A stretch of 64,000 bases of DNA from Ornithodoros turicata (lineage: Eukaryota; Arthropoda; Arachnida; Ixodida; Argasidae). A program made the position numbers and the translations under genes. The stretch lies in the NCBI RefSeq assembly GCF_037126465.1, contig NC_088203.1, positions 49,618,489 through 49,682,488 on the forward strand, read 5' to 3'. The notes beneath the pieces were generated by a model that worked only from the letters and a program-made list of their open reading frames with translations, ran no database searches and was not told where the DNA came from. Numbering within the stretch: the stretch's first letter is position 1; every line of letters begins with the position of its first letter. Positions 1 to 10,725 of this stretch are shown one piece after another.

Positions 1-3000
1 CTTGTACACTTAACTGGCTTTGCACTGGGCTTTCAGTGTGTGAGTTATCTCACCCTGACGGGAGGAATCACGTGTTACGTGACCTTCTGACGCCATGCAC
101 TCAAACGTTGCCTGCCTGCGTACTGTTGATGAGGCCCAACGAGGCCGAAACAGCTGTCCAGTACTGGCATGGCGACGTTTGAGTTACAAACATATGCTAC
201 ACGTGCAGCCAAAGAGCTCCGGCTATTTTTCCCTTGTATACTTCACTGGCTTTGTACTGGGCTTTCAGTGAGTGAGTTATCTCACCCTGCCGGGAGGAAT
301 CACGTGTTACGTGACCTTTTGACGCCATCCACTCAAACGTTACCTGCCTGTGTACTGTTGATGAGGCCCAACAAGGCCGAAACAGCTGTCCAGTACTGGC
401 ATGGCGACGTTTGAGTTAAAAACATATGCTATACGTGCAGACAAAGAGCTGCGGCTATTTGTTTCCTTGTATACTTCATTGGCTTTGCACTCGGCTTTCA
501 GTGAGTGAGTTATCTCACCCTGACGGGAGGAATCACGTGTTACGTGACCTTCTGACGCCATCCACTCAAACGTTGCCTGCCTGCGTACAGTTGATGAGGC
601 CCAACAAGGCCGAAACAGCTGTCCAGTACTGGCATGGCGACGTTTGAGTTACAAACATATGCTATACGTGCAGGCAAAGAGCTCCGGCATTTTTTCCTTG
701 TATACTTCACTGGCTTTGCACTGGGCTTTTAGTGAGTGAGTTATCTCACCCTGACGGGAGGAATCACGTGTTACGTGACCTTTTGACGCCATCCACTCAA
801 ACGTTGCCTGCCTGCGTACTGTTGATGAGGCCCAATAAGGCCGAAACAGCTGTCCAGTACTGGCATGGCGACGTTTGAGTTAAAAACATATGCTATAGGT
901 GCAGCCAAAGAGCTCCGGCTATTTTTTTCCTTGTACACTTCACTGGCTTTGCACTGGGCTTTCAGTGAGTGAGTTATCTCACCATGACAGGAGGAATCAC
1001 GTGTTACGCGGCCTTCTGACGCCATGCACTCAAACGTTGCCTGCCTGCGTACTGTTGATGAGGCCCAACGAGGCCGAAACAGCTGTCCAATACCGGCATG
1101 GCGCCGTTTGAGTTACAAACATATGCTATACGTGCAGCCAAAGAGCTCCGGCTATTTTTCCCTTGTATACTTTACTGGCTTTGCACTGGGCTTTCAATGA
1201 GTGATTTATCTAACCCTGACGGGAGGAATCACGAGTTACGTGACCTTCTGACGCCATCCACTCAAACGTTGCCTGCCTGCGTACTGTTCATGAGGCCCAA
1301 CAAGGCAGAAACAGCTGTCCAGTACTGGCATGGCGACGTTTGAGTTACAAACATATGCTATACGTGCAGCCAAAGAGCTCCGGCTATTTTTTTCCTTGTA
1401 TACTTTACTGGCTTTGCACTCGGCTTTCAGTGAGTGAGTTATCTCACCCTGACGGGAGGAATCACGTGTTACGTGACCTTCTGACGCCATCCACTCAAAC
1501 GTTGCCTGCCTGCGTACTGTTGATGAGGCCCAACAAGGCCTAAACAGCTGTCCAGTACTGGCATGGCGACGTTTGAGTTACAAACATATGCTATACGTGC
1601 AGCCAAAGAGCTCCGGCTATTTTTTTCTTGTACACTTCACTGGCTTTGCACTGGGCTTTCAGTGAGTGAGTTATCTCACCCTGACGGGAGGAATCACGTG
1701 TTACGTGACCTTCTGACGCCATCCACTCAAACGTTGCCTGCCTGCGTACTGTTGATGAGGCCCAACAAGGCCGAAACAGCTGTCCAGTACTGGCATGGCG
1801 ACGTTTGAGTTACAAACATATGCTATACGTGCAGGCAAAGAGCTCCGGCATTTTTTCCTTGTATACTTCACTGGCTTTGCACTGGGCTTTTAGTGAGTGA
1901 GTTATCTCACCCTGACGGGAGGAATCACGTGTTACGTGACCTTTTGACGCCATCCACTCAAACGTTGCCTGCCTGCGTACTGTTGATGAGGCCCAATAAG
2001 GCCGAAACAGCTGTCCAGTACTGGCATGGCGACGTTTGAGTTAAAAACATATGCTATACGTGCAGCCAAAGAGCTCCGGCTATTTTTTTCCTTGTATACT
2101 TCACTGGCTTTGCACTCGGCTTTCAGTGAGTGAGTTATCTCACCCTGACGGGAGGAATCACGTGTTACGTGACCTTCTGACGCCATCCACTCAAACGTTG
2201 CCTGCCTGCGTACTGTTGATGAGGCCCAACAAGGCCTAAACAGCTGTCCAGTACTGGCATGGCGACGTTTGAGTTACAAACATATGCTATACGTGCAGCC
2301 AAAGAGCTCCGGCTATTTTTTTCTTGTACACTTCACTGGCTTTGCACTGGGCTTTCCGTGAGTGAGTTATCTCACCCTGACGGGAGGAATCACGTGTTAC
2401 GTGACCTTCTGACGCCATCCACTCAAACGTTACCTGCCTGCGTACTGTTGATGAGGCCCAACAAGGCCGAAACAGCTGTCCAGTACTGGCATGGCGACGT
2501 TTGAGTTACAAACATATGCTATAAGTGCAGCCAAAGAGCCCTGGCTTTGCACTCGGCTTTCAGTGAGTGAGTTATCTCACCCTGACGGGAGGAATCACGT
2601 GTTACGTGACCTTCTGACGCCATCCACTCAAACGTTGCCTGCCTGCGTACTGTTGATGAGGCCCAACAAGGTCGAAACAGCTGTCCAGTACTGGCATGGC
2701 GACGTTTGAGTTACAAACATATGCTATACGTGCAGCCAAAGAGCTCCGGCTATTTTTTTCCTTGTATACTTCACTGGCTTTGCACTCGGCTTTCAGTGAG
2801 TGAGTTATCTCACCCTGACGGGAGGAATCACGTGTTACGTGACCTTCTGACGCCATCCACTCAAACGTTGCCTGCCTGCGTACTGTTGATGAGGCCCAAC
2901 AAGGCCTAAACAGCTGTCCAGTACTGGCATGGCGACGTTTGAGTTACAAACATATGCTATACGTGCAGGCAAAGAGCTCCGGCATTTTTTCCTTGTATAC

Positions 3001-5623
3001 TTCACTGGCTTTGCACTGGGCTTTTAGTGAGTGAGTTATCTCACCCTGACGGGAGGAATCACGTGTTACGTGACCTTTTGACGCCATCCACTCAAACGTT
3101 GCCTGCCTGCGTACTGTTGATGAGGCCCAATAAGGCCGAAACAGCTGTCCAGTACTGGCATGGCGACGTTTGAGTTAAAAACATATGCTATACGTGCAGC
3201 CAAAGAGCTCCGGCTATTTTTTTCCTTGTACACTTCACTGGATTTGCACTGGGCTTTCAGTGAGTGAGTTATCTCACCATGAGAGGAGGAATCACGTGTT
3301 ACGCGGCCTTCAGACGCCATCCACTGAAACGTTACCTGCCTGCGTACTGTTGATGAGGCCCAACAAGGCCGAAACAGCTGTCCAGTACTGGCATGGCGAC
3401 GTTTGAGTTAAAAACATATGCTATACGTGCAGCCAAAGAGCTCCGGCTATTTTTTTCCTTGTGTACTTCACTGGCTTTGTACTGGGCTTTCAGTGAGTGA
3501 GTTGTCTCACCCTCACGGGAGGAATCACGTGTTACGTGACCTTCTGACGCCATGCACTCAAACGTTACCTGCCTGCGTACTGTTGATTAGGCCCAACAAG
3601 GCCGAAAGAGCTGTCCAGTACTGGCATGGCGACGTTCGAGTTACAAACACATGCTATACGTGCAGCCAAAGAGCTCCGGCTATTTTTTTCCTTGTATACT
3701 TCACTGGCTTTGCACTCGGCTTTCAGTGAGTGAGTTATCTCACCCTGACGGGAGGAATCACGTGTTACGTGACCTTCTGACGCCATCCACTCAAACGTTG
3801 CCTGCCTGCGTACTGTTGATAAGGCCCAACAAGGCCGAAACAGCTGTCCAGTACTGGCATGGCGACGTTTGAGTTACAAACATATGCTATACGTGCAGGC
3901 AAAGAGCTCCGGCTATTTTTTCCTTGTATACTTCACTGGCTTTGCACTGGGCTTTTAGTGAGTGAGTTATCTCACCCTGACGGGAGGAATCACGTGTTAC
4001 GTGACCTTCAGACGCCATCCACTGAAACGTTACCTGCCTGCGTACTGTTGATGAGGCCCAACAAGGCCGAAACAGCTGTCCAGTACTGGCATGTTGACGT
4101 TTGAGTTACAAACATATGCTATACGTGCAGGCAAAGAGCTCCGGCTATTTTTTTCCTTGTATACTTCACTGGCTTTGCACTCGGCTTTCAGTGAGTGAGT
4201 TATCTCACCCTGACGGGAGGAATCACGTGTTACGTGACCTTCTGACGCCATCCACTCAAACGTTGCCTGCCTGCGTACTGTTCATGAGGCCCAACAAGGC
4301 AGAAACAGCTGTCCAGTACTGGCATGGCGACGTTTGAGTTACAAACACATGCTATACGTGCAGCCAAAGAGCTCCGGCTATTTTTTTCCTTGTATACTTC
4401 ACTGGCTTTGCACTCGGCTTTCAGTGAGTGAGTTATCTCACCCTGACGGGAGGAATCACATGTTACGTGACCTTCTGACGCCATCCACTCAAACGTTGCC
4501 TGCCTGCGTACTGTTGATGAGGCCCAACAAGGCCGAAACAGCTGTCCAGTACTGGCATGGCGACGTTTGAGTTACAAACATATGCTATACGTGCAGCCAA
4601 AGAGCTCCGGCTATTTTTTTCTTGTACACTTCACTGGCTTTGCACTGGGCTTTTAGTGAGTGAGTTATCTCACCCTGACGGGAGGAATCACGTGTTACGT
4701 GACCTTCTGACGCCATCCACTCAAACGTTGCCTGCCTCCGTACTGTTGATGAGGCCCAACAAGGCCGAAACAGCTGTCCAGTACTGGCATGGCGACGTTT
4801 GAGTTAAAAACATATGCTATACGTGCAGCCAAAGAGCTCCGGCTATTTTTTTCCTTGTATACTTCACTGGCTTTGGACTCGGCTTTCAGTGAGTGAGTTA
4901 TCTCACCCTGACGGGAGGAATCACGTGTTACGTGACCTTCTGACGCCATCCACTCAAACGTTGCCTGCCTGCGTACTGTTGATGAGGCCCAACAAGGCCG
5001 AAACAGCTGTCCAGTACTGGCATGGCGACGTTTGAGTTACAAACATATGCTATACGTGCAGCCAAAGAGCCCCGGCTATTTTTTTCCTTTTATACTTCAC
5101 TGGCTTTGCACTGGGCTTTCAGTGAGTGAGTTATCTCACCATGACGGCAGGAATCACGTGTTACGCGGCCTTCTGACGCCATCCACTCAAACTTTGCCTG
5201 CCTGCGCACTGTTAATGAGGCCCAACAAGGCTGAAACAGCTGTCCAGTACCGGCATGGCGACGTTTGAGTTACAAACATATGCTATACGTGCAGGCAAAG
5301 AGCTCCGGCTATTTTTTCCTTGTATACTTCACTGGCTTTGCACTGGGCTTTTAGTGAGTGAGTTATCTCACCCTGACGGGAGGAATCACGTGTTACGTGA
5401 CCTTCTGACGCCATCCACTCAAACGTTGCCTGCCTGCGTACTGTTGATGAGGCCCAACAAGGCCGAAACAGCTGTCCAGTACTGGCATGGCGACGTTTGA
5501 GTTACAAACATATGCTATACGTGCAGCCAAAGAGCTCCGGCTATTTTTTTCTTGTACACTTCACTGGCTTTGCACTGGGCTTTCAGTGAGTGAGTTATCT
5601 CACCCTGACGGGAGGAATCACGT
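1..5623. repeat. Satellite array, about 232-bp units (left block)
   Basis: About 24 head-to-tail units of 232-233 bp. The same landmarks recur at this spacing: a GGCATGGCGACGTTTGAG box (around 163, 1092, 1557, 2253, 2485, 5249, 5481), a T-run followed by CTTGTATACTTCACTGG, GAGTTATCTCACCCTGACGG, AATCACGTGTTACGTGACC, and a hammerhead-like segment. Units differ by a few percent. One unit type around 2491 lacks about 27 bp between its AAAGAGC and GGCTTTGC boxes. The array enters from outside the window and is interrupted at 5623 by the BEL element. Short ORFs on both strands recur in every unit but follow the repeat, so I read them as by-products. Function is unknown; the transcription strand suggested by the ribozyme-like fold is plus. 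Confidence 0.97.
5431..5487 (+). ncRNA. Hammerhead-ribozyme-like fold (representative satellite unit)
   Basis: Read 5' to 3': outer stem I TGCC (5431-5434), internal loop TGC, inner stem I GTACTG (5438-5443), core TTGATGA (5444-5450), stem II GGCC (5451-5454), loop CAACAA, GGCC (5461-5464), core GAA (5465-5467), stem III ACAG/CTGT (5468-5475) with no loop, cleavage-site C (5476), inner stem I CAGTAC (5477-5482), one-base bulge T, outer stem I GGCA (5484-5487). Every helix of a type I hammerhead is present in the right place, including an internal loop in stem I able to face loop II. The core reads UUGAUGA where the family has CUGAUGA, a C3-to-U change. Stem III is a loop-less palindrome, so folding would need a dimer. 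Activity is inference. Confidence 0.68.
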
Positions 5624-5848
5624 TGTTAGAACATTTTTTGCGTGTAACATTTTTGGGCTGAAGTTGTAAACGTGTTACAAAGGGAAGAAGACAACGATCG
5701 TGCGGGGAGCACGTGAACTGTTTTTTTGGTGTTTACTTTTGTCATTCTTGGTTCGGGTACCGTGAGACATGGTCGCAAATAAATGATGCTGCGATGGAAT
5801 GCTTGAGTCCCTGTCTTTGAGCGAAGCTCCCCAACGAACGATTTCACA
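5624..5848 (+). repeat. 5' LTR of BEL/Pao element
   Basis: 225 bp starting TGTTAGAAC and ending TTTCACA, matching the 3' LTR except for one T in a T-run. An AATAAA polyadenylation signal lies at 5778-5783. It interrupts a satellite unit inside its CACGTGTTACGTG box. Confidence 0.96.
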
Positions 5849-5855
5849 TAACTTT

Positions 5856-5873
5856 TGGTGCCGAAACCCGGGA
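5856..5873 (+). other. Primer-binding site (tRNA-Phe type)
   Basis: TGGTGCCGAAACCCGGGA lies 7 bases after the 5' LTR. It is the exact complement of the conserved 3' end, CCA included, of animal cytoplasmic tRNA-Phe, which begins GCCGAAA and ends TTTCGGCACCA (recalled family knowledge). It would prime minus-strand DNA synthesis. Confidence 0.85.
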
Positions 5874-5970
5874 TCTTCGAGGACTGAAGGTATTGAAGGA
5901 CTCTGATCGGCGAACACTGCTGAAACGGTAACGACGCAGCGAATCAACGGAATCGAACACGGCGGACGCC

Positions 5971-8900
5971 ATGTCTCATCTACCGAAGAAACGTCAGGTG
6001 CTCCGGTCCCAAGTGACCCGAATCATCACCGAAGCCAACAGTCTACTGAGCGGGACTGGAGAAGCCACATTGGACGCTCTCGATGTGTTGATCGAACGGC
6101 TTCAAGCGTGTCACCAGCAACTTAACGACGTAGACGCTGAAATCGAACACAGCGAGATCGAACAGAGCGAAGAGGATTTTACGCGCACATATGAATACAA
6201 CGACCGTGTGATTACCTGCATCGCCAGACTGAAATGCAAGAAGAATGGATCTGTACAAACTGGAATACAGACCACTTCTACGACGAGATCGACGGCAGTC
6301 AAGGTGAAACTCCCTAAATTGGAGTTATTGAAGTTCGACGGCAAGCAGCGAAATTGGCAGGCCTTTTGGGAACAATTTCAACGGCTGATCCATCAGAACG
6401 AAGATCTGACCCAGAGTGACAAGTTCAGTTACCTAAAGTCGGTATTAGTCGGCGAGGCAGCAGCTGCTATAGCAGGTCTGCACTTGTCAGCAGAATGCTA
6501 CAAGGACGCAGTAGAGTTGTTGCAGCAACGTTATGGGACGGAAACTGCCATCATTCAGGATCACATGGAAGCACTTTTGAATATTCGTCCCGTACGATTG
6601 TCCGAAGACGTACGCGAGCTTCGTAAGCTCTATGACAGACTCCAAGCCCACATTCGCGGACTGAATGTCCTAGGTGTGAGTGAAGACTCTTACTGTTCAC
6701 TGCTGTACCCTGTACTGCTACGCTCGTTACCGAGAGACATTGTGCTGCAATATCACAGAAAATCGGCAATGGCATCCATCCCGGTGGGAGTTCCATCTGA
6801 TATTCAAGCTGGAGACAGCGCCGGAACGGCAAGAATTTCTGACCCTGCTGTGAGGCAATACCGGAAGAAGGTGTCAGACCTACTTCAACTGGTTAGAATT
6901 GAAGTAGAAAGCCGGGAGCAGGCAACATCTACCCAAAAAACCGACGACAAGGGACAGTACAAGACTTCTCACGACCGGAAACGCCAGCCAACAGCTTCAG
7001 TAGCCGCACTGCAGCACTTGGCTGGGAAGACACGCTGCACATTCTGTTCGTCACAACAGCATGAGACGGAGAATTGTGATTCTGACATTCCGTTAACGAA
7101 GAAAAAGGAGATTCTCAGAGCTGAGCGGAGGTGCTACCGATGCACTAAACTTAATCATCAATCCAGGGAGTGCAAGAGCAGGTTGCGTTGCAGGAAATGC
7201 ACAGGCCGACATGCAGCTTCAATGTGCGATCCAAGCTACGCGTCGAAAAAAGGATCGAAAGAAATTGACGGGGATCAGGACTCTGTCGCAACGCCAACGA
7301 CGTCCGTTAGCCTACATTCAGCTGCTGACAATTCAAGGAGGGCTACAGTTCTCCTTCAGACTGCGACGGCTATGCTGGCTGGAGAAATATCCACGACACT
7401 TGCCAGAATCATGTTTGATGGCGGGAGCCAGCGGTCCTTCATATCAAGGAGGATGGCGAAGAAACTGGGGTGCAAGTATTTGGAGACCGAGGAGCTTACG
7501 GTTGAAGTGTTTGGAGGCCACCTCACAGAACGGAGCTTCAGGAGAGTACGATTGTCAATGAGCAGTCGTAATGGAGAAAAGAGCTTCGAGATTGAAGCAT
7601 TGGAAACCGACAGCATTTGCGAGCAGATTCTTCCGATGATTGACAAAGATATACAAAGCAAGCTGAACGACAAGAATCTGGAGCCAGCTGATGTTATTCA
7701 GACCGATTCCAAAGAGATCGCAGTGCTCATAGGATCCGACTATTATTGGCAAGTCGTCAGCGGGAAGGTGGAAGACCTCGGCAAGGGACTGAGGGCCATC
7801 GAAACGTCCTTCGGCTGGTGTGTTCAGGGTCCCATCCCGACAGGCGGAAATGTTGTACACTGTAACAAGACGGTAGTGCTGCGGACGGTGACGCAAGAGC
7901 GGCCACTGGAAGAGCTCGTGACAAAGTTGTGGGATTTGGACAGCCTGGGAATACGTGAGACAGAAAACGATGATACGAGGGATAACGACGTTGTAACGTC
8001 GTTCATGGAGACTGTGGTGAAGGTCGAAGATGGCTATCAAGTATGCCTACCGTGGAAAACGGAAGTGGATCTGGAGAGCAACGAGGCCGTCGCCCGAAAG
8101 CGACTTCATCAACTCCTGAGGAAGCTTACACGTGACCCACAGCTCATGAGCGAGTATGACAACGTCATACGGCAGCAGCTACGCAGCGGTATTGCGGAGG
8201 TGGCAAGCCCACATCAATCATCGCAGGGCAGGACGTACTACATGCCCCATCAGGCGGTAATCAGAGAAGGCGCCAGCACGACAAAGCTGCGGGTCGTATT
8301 TGATGCCTCGTCACACGATGCCAAGGCGAAGTCACTGAACGACAATTTGGAAAGTGGCCCCAACTTGAACTGTGACCTAGTGGCATTACTGCTGAACTTC
8401 AGGAAATATCGGGTGGCTATGGTCGCTGACATCGAGAAGGCCTTCTTACAGATTGGCGTCACCGACGCTGACAGAGATGCACTACGTTTTCTGTGGCTGA
8501 AGGAAGCTCCGACACACGATCAACCTTTGCCAGACATCGAAACGTACAGAATGACCAGGGTCCCTTTTGGAACCACGTCGAGCCCCTTTCTACTGGCAGC
8601 TACATTACAACACCACCTGCGGAGTCTGAAAGACGAATACCCCGTCACGTGTACGTTGCTCAGCGAGTCACTGTACGTTGACGACCTTCTGGTTGGAGCA
8701 GCAGATGAAGGAAGTGCCGAGAAACTTTACCGTGAGGCGAAGAGCATATTCCAAACTGCTTCTATGAAGTTGCACAAATGGGCGTCCAATAGTCCGACCA
8801 TGAGGAACCTGTTTGAGGAGGAAGCAACAGCAGCGATGCCACAGGGTCAAGTGGCGGGTGTACTGAAAGTTCTTGGATTATCTTGGAATCCCGCGACGGA

Positions 8901-10536
8901 CAACCTGACATTCGCAGTGGACAGTGTCAGGCAGATCTCCGAGCAACGTAAAGATACGAAACGTTTCGTACTACAGACAGCAGCAAGGCTGTATGATCCA
9001 ATGGGATTGATTTCGCCATTTCTCGTAACCGCTAAACTCTGTTTTCAACGCACTTGGCGACTTAAACTTGGATGGGATGAAATTCTACCAGATGACATCA
9101 GACACCAATGGGCTGACTGGTGCGACGACCTAAGACATTTATCGCGGATACAAGTACCGCGATTTTACGAGTATGGCTTAAGTGACGTCGCCGACAGCAG
9201 AGTGCTGCACGTCTTTGCGGATGCAAGCACCGCAGCCTACGGCGCGGTAGTGTACCTGTGCGTAAGGGACTTAACAGGAAGGACGACGACGACACTGGTT
9301 CTGGCGAAGTCAAGAATCGCTCCACTAAAACAACTGACGCTGCCCCGTCTAGAGTTGATGGCGAGCCTCGTGGCATCACGCCTATTTCAGTACATCGGCG
9401 GAAACCTCAAGCTTGACGTTAGCGGCGTGCATTTCTGGACCGACAGTATGATCACACTCCATTGGATCCAGGGCGATGCAGCAAGATGGAAACCATTCGT
9501 AAGGAACCGAGTGACCGAAATTCAAAAGAACAGCGATTCGCATCCTTGGCACTACTGTCCGAGCAAAGAGAATCCCGCTGACTTAATGACAAGAGGAATA
9601 TCAGCTCAACGACTGATCGAGAGTCAGTTGTGGTGGAAGGGACCACCGTGGATCGTCAGCGACGAGAGCTCGTGGCCAGGAAGGCCCCCAACGACACGGT
9701 TTGCGTCCGAAGAACTTGAAGAAATGAAATCCCAGGTGTTAACCACAGCTACTTCAACATCCACAGTACCGGTTTTACTTGACATCAACAAGTACAGTTC
9801 CGTACTCAAGCTTCATAGGACAACAGCATGGGTCCTGCGCTATATTCATAACCTGAAATCGCATGTCAGGAGGAGTGGAGTACTGTCAACAGAAGAGATC
9901 GAAAAGGCCGAAGTCCATTGGATAACGACAGTTCAACGGATGACCTTTCAGCACGAACTGAGCTGTATCGAAAAGGGCTCCAAACTTCCGAGCAACTCGC
10001 CATTAAGGGACCTAACACCATTCATCGACAACGACGGGATTATCAGGGCTGGCGGATGTCTACAGTTCAGCCGTGGAACGTACGACGAGCGACATCCCAG
10101 GATCTTGCCTGGAGATCATCATTACACGAAGCTACTGGTTCGTCAGACTCATCATCAACTTCTTCATGCGGGCATCAGAGATACACTCGTGCAACTACGA
10201 GAGAACTTTTGGGTTACCAGAGCTCGTCGACTTGTAAAAAGGGTCATTCACGACTGCGTGACCTGCAAGCGTTTGAACGCCAAGGCAGCAAGCGAAACGG
10301 TTGCTCCTTTGCCAGCGGACCGAGTAACGGAATGCCTACCGTTTGAAGTGGTGGGAATTGATTTTGCCGGACCTCTGATGGTGAAGGAAGCTAGCAGTAC
10401 CAAGAAACGTTACATCGTCCTTTTTGTATGTGCAGTCACGAGGGCAATACATCTCGAGTTGTCCAAGGACATGTCCAGCGAGAGTTTTCAAGTCATCAGC
10501 GCTCAAACCTGGCGACATAGTCATCTTGCACGATGA
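5971..10536 (+). CDS. BEL/Pao gag-pol polyprotein, truncated in integrase
   Basis: 1521 codons. A coiled-coil N-terminus is followed by a DUF1759-like gag region (about residues 114-250, LPKLELLKFDGKQRNWQAFW). Three zinc knuckles start near 355, 389 and 408 (two CX2CX4HX4C, one CX2CX3HX4C). An aspartic protease active site sits near 481-486 as FDGG, where retropepsins usually have D-S/T-G. The RT has YVDD at 902-905. RNase H follows with FADAS near 1081 and WTDS near 1157. The integrase zinc-binding part has H..H and CVTC between about 1393 and 1430, and the first core Asp is in GIDFAGP near 1463. Shortly after SSESF the frame runs into unrelated residues and stops. The second Asp and Glu of the integrase catalytic triad and the C-terminal domain are absent from this ORF. 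Confidence 0.94.
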   Translation: MSHLPKKRQVLRSQVTRIITEANSLLSGTGEATLDALDVLIERLQACHQQLNDVDAEIEHSEIEQSEEDFTRTYEYNDRVITCIARLKCKKNGSVQTGIQTTSTTRSTAVKVKLPKLELLKFDGKQRNWQAFWEQFQRLIHQNEDLTQSDKFSYLKSVLVGEAAAAIAGLHLSAECYKDAVELLQQRYGTETAIIQDHMEALLNIRPVRLSEDVRELRKLYDRLQAHIRGLNVLGVSEDSYCSLLYPVLLRSLPRDIVLQYHRKSAMASIPVGVPSDIQAGDSAGTARISDPAVRQYRKKVSDLLQLVRIEVESREQATSTQKTDDKGQYKTSHDRKRQPTASVAALQHLAGKTRCTFCSSQQHETENCDSDIPLTKKKEILRAERRCYRCTKLNHQSRECKSRLRCRKCTGRHAASMCDPSYASKKGSKEIDGDQDSVATPTTSVSLHSAADNSRRATVLLQTATAMLAGEISTTLARIMFDGGSQRSFISRRMAKKLGCKYLETEELTVEVFGGHLTERSFRRVRLSMSSRNGEKSFEIEALETDSICEQILPMIDKDIQSKLNDKNLEPADVIQTDSKEIAVLIGSDYYWQVVSGKVEDLGKGLRAIETSFGWCVQGPIPTGGNVVHCNKTVVLRTVTQERPLEELVTKLWDLDSLGIRETENDDTRDNDVVTSFMETVVKVEDGYQVCLPWKTEVDLESNEAVARKRLHQLLRKLTRDPQLMSEYDNVIRQQLRSGIAEVASPHQSSQGRTYYMPHQAVIREGASTTKLRVVFDASSHDAKAKSLNDNLESGPNLNCDLVALLLNFRKYRVAMVADIEKAFLQIGVTDADRDALRFLWLKEAPTHDQPLPDIETYRMTRVPFGTTSSPFLLAATLQHHLRSLKDEYPVTCTLLSESLYVDDLLVGAADEGSAEKLYREAKSIFQTASMKLHKWASNSPTMRNLFEEEATAAMPQGQVAGVLKVLGLSWNPATDNLTFAVDSVRQISEQRKDTKRFVLQTAARLYDPMGLISPFLVTAKLCFQRTWRLKLGWDEILPDDIRHQWADWCDDLRHLSRIQVPRFYEYGLSDVADSRVLHVFADASTAAYGAVVYLCVRDLTGRTTTTLVLAKSRIAPLKQLTLPRLELMASLVASRLFQYIGGNLKLDVSGVHFWTDSMITLHWIQGDAARWKPFVRNRVTEIQKNSDSHPWHYCPSKENPADLMTRGISAQRLIESQLWWKGPPWIVSDESSWPGRPPTTRFASEELEEMKSQVLTTATSTSTVPVLLDINKYSSVLKLHRTTAWVLRYIHNLKSHVRRSGVLSTEEIEKAEVHWITTVQRMTFQHELSCIEKGSKLPSNSPLRDLTPFIDNDGIIRAGGCLQFSRGTYDERHPRILPGDHHYTKLLVRQTHHQLLHAGIRDTLVQLRENFWVTRARRLVKRVIHDCVTCKRLNAKAASETVAPLPADRVTECLPFEVVGIDFAGPLMVKEASSTKKRYIVLFVCAVTRAIHLELSKDMSSESFQVISAQTWRHSHLAR

Positions 10537-10693
10537 GAAACAACCACGGCCGCTCTGGAAGTTGTGCAGGATTGTGGACGTATTCTGCGGCAGGGATGAG
10601 AAAGTCAGGGCTTGCACCGTACGCCTACCTGATGGCACTTTGCGAAGAAGACCGGTGCAACTGCTGTATCCGCTAGAACTGGCCAACGGTTAA
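10506..10693 (+). pseudogene. Integrase C-terminal remnant (DUF5641-like), out of frame
   Basis: Frame 2 encodes GDIVILHDEKQPRPLWK...GRDEKVRACTVRL...RRRPVQLLYPLE. This is the typical C-terminal domain of BEL/Pao integrases and ends at a TAA just before the polypurine tract. It is shifted relative to the main ORF and follows the integrase core directly, which shows a deletion of roughly 0.7-0.9 kb relative to a normal element (size estimated from the family layout). The same deletion caused the frameshift. It is untranslated unless a frameshift occurs. Confidence 0.85.
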
Positions 10694-10714
10694 AAATGCG
10701 CGCTAGCCCATTTT

Positions 10715-10725
10715 GGGGGGGAGTG
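10715..10725 (+). other. Polypurine tract of BEL/Pao element
   Basis: A run GGGGGGGAG plus TG lies immediately upstream of the 3' LTR, the expected site for plus-strand priming. Confidence 0.75.

Noticed and set aside
169..5669. Dozens of 60-84 codon ORFs on both strands of the satellite, with near-identical peptides
   Set aside because: They recur with the 232-bp unit, occur on both strands at once, and are broken in many units. They follow from the repeat itself and show no protein family.
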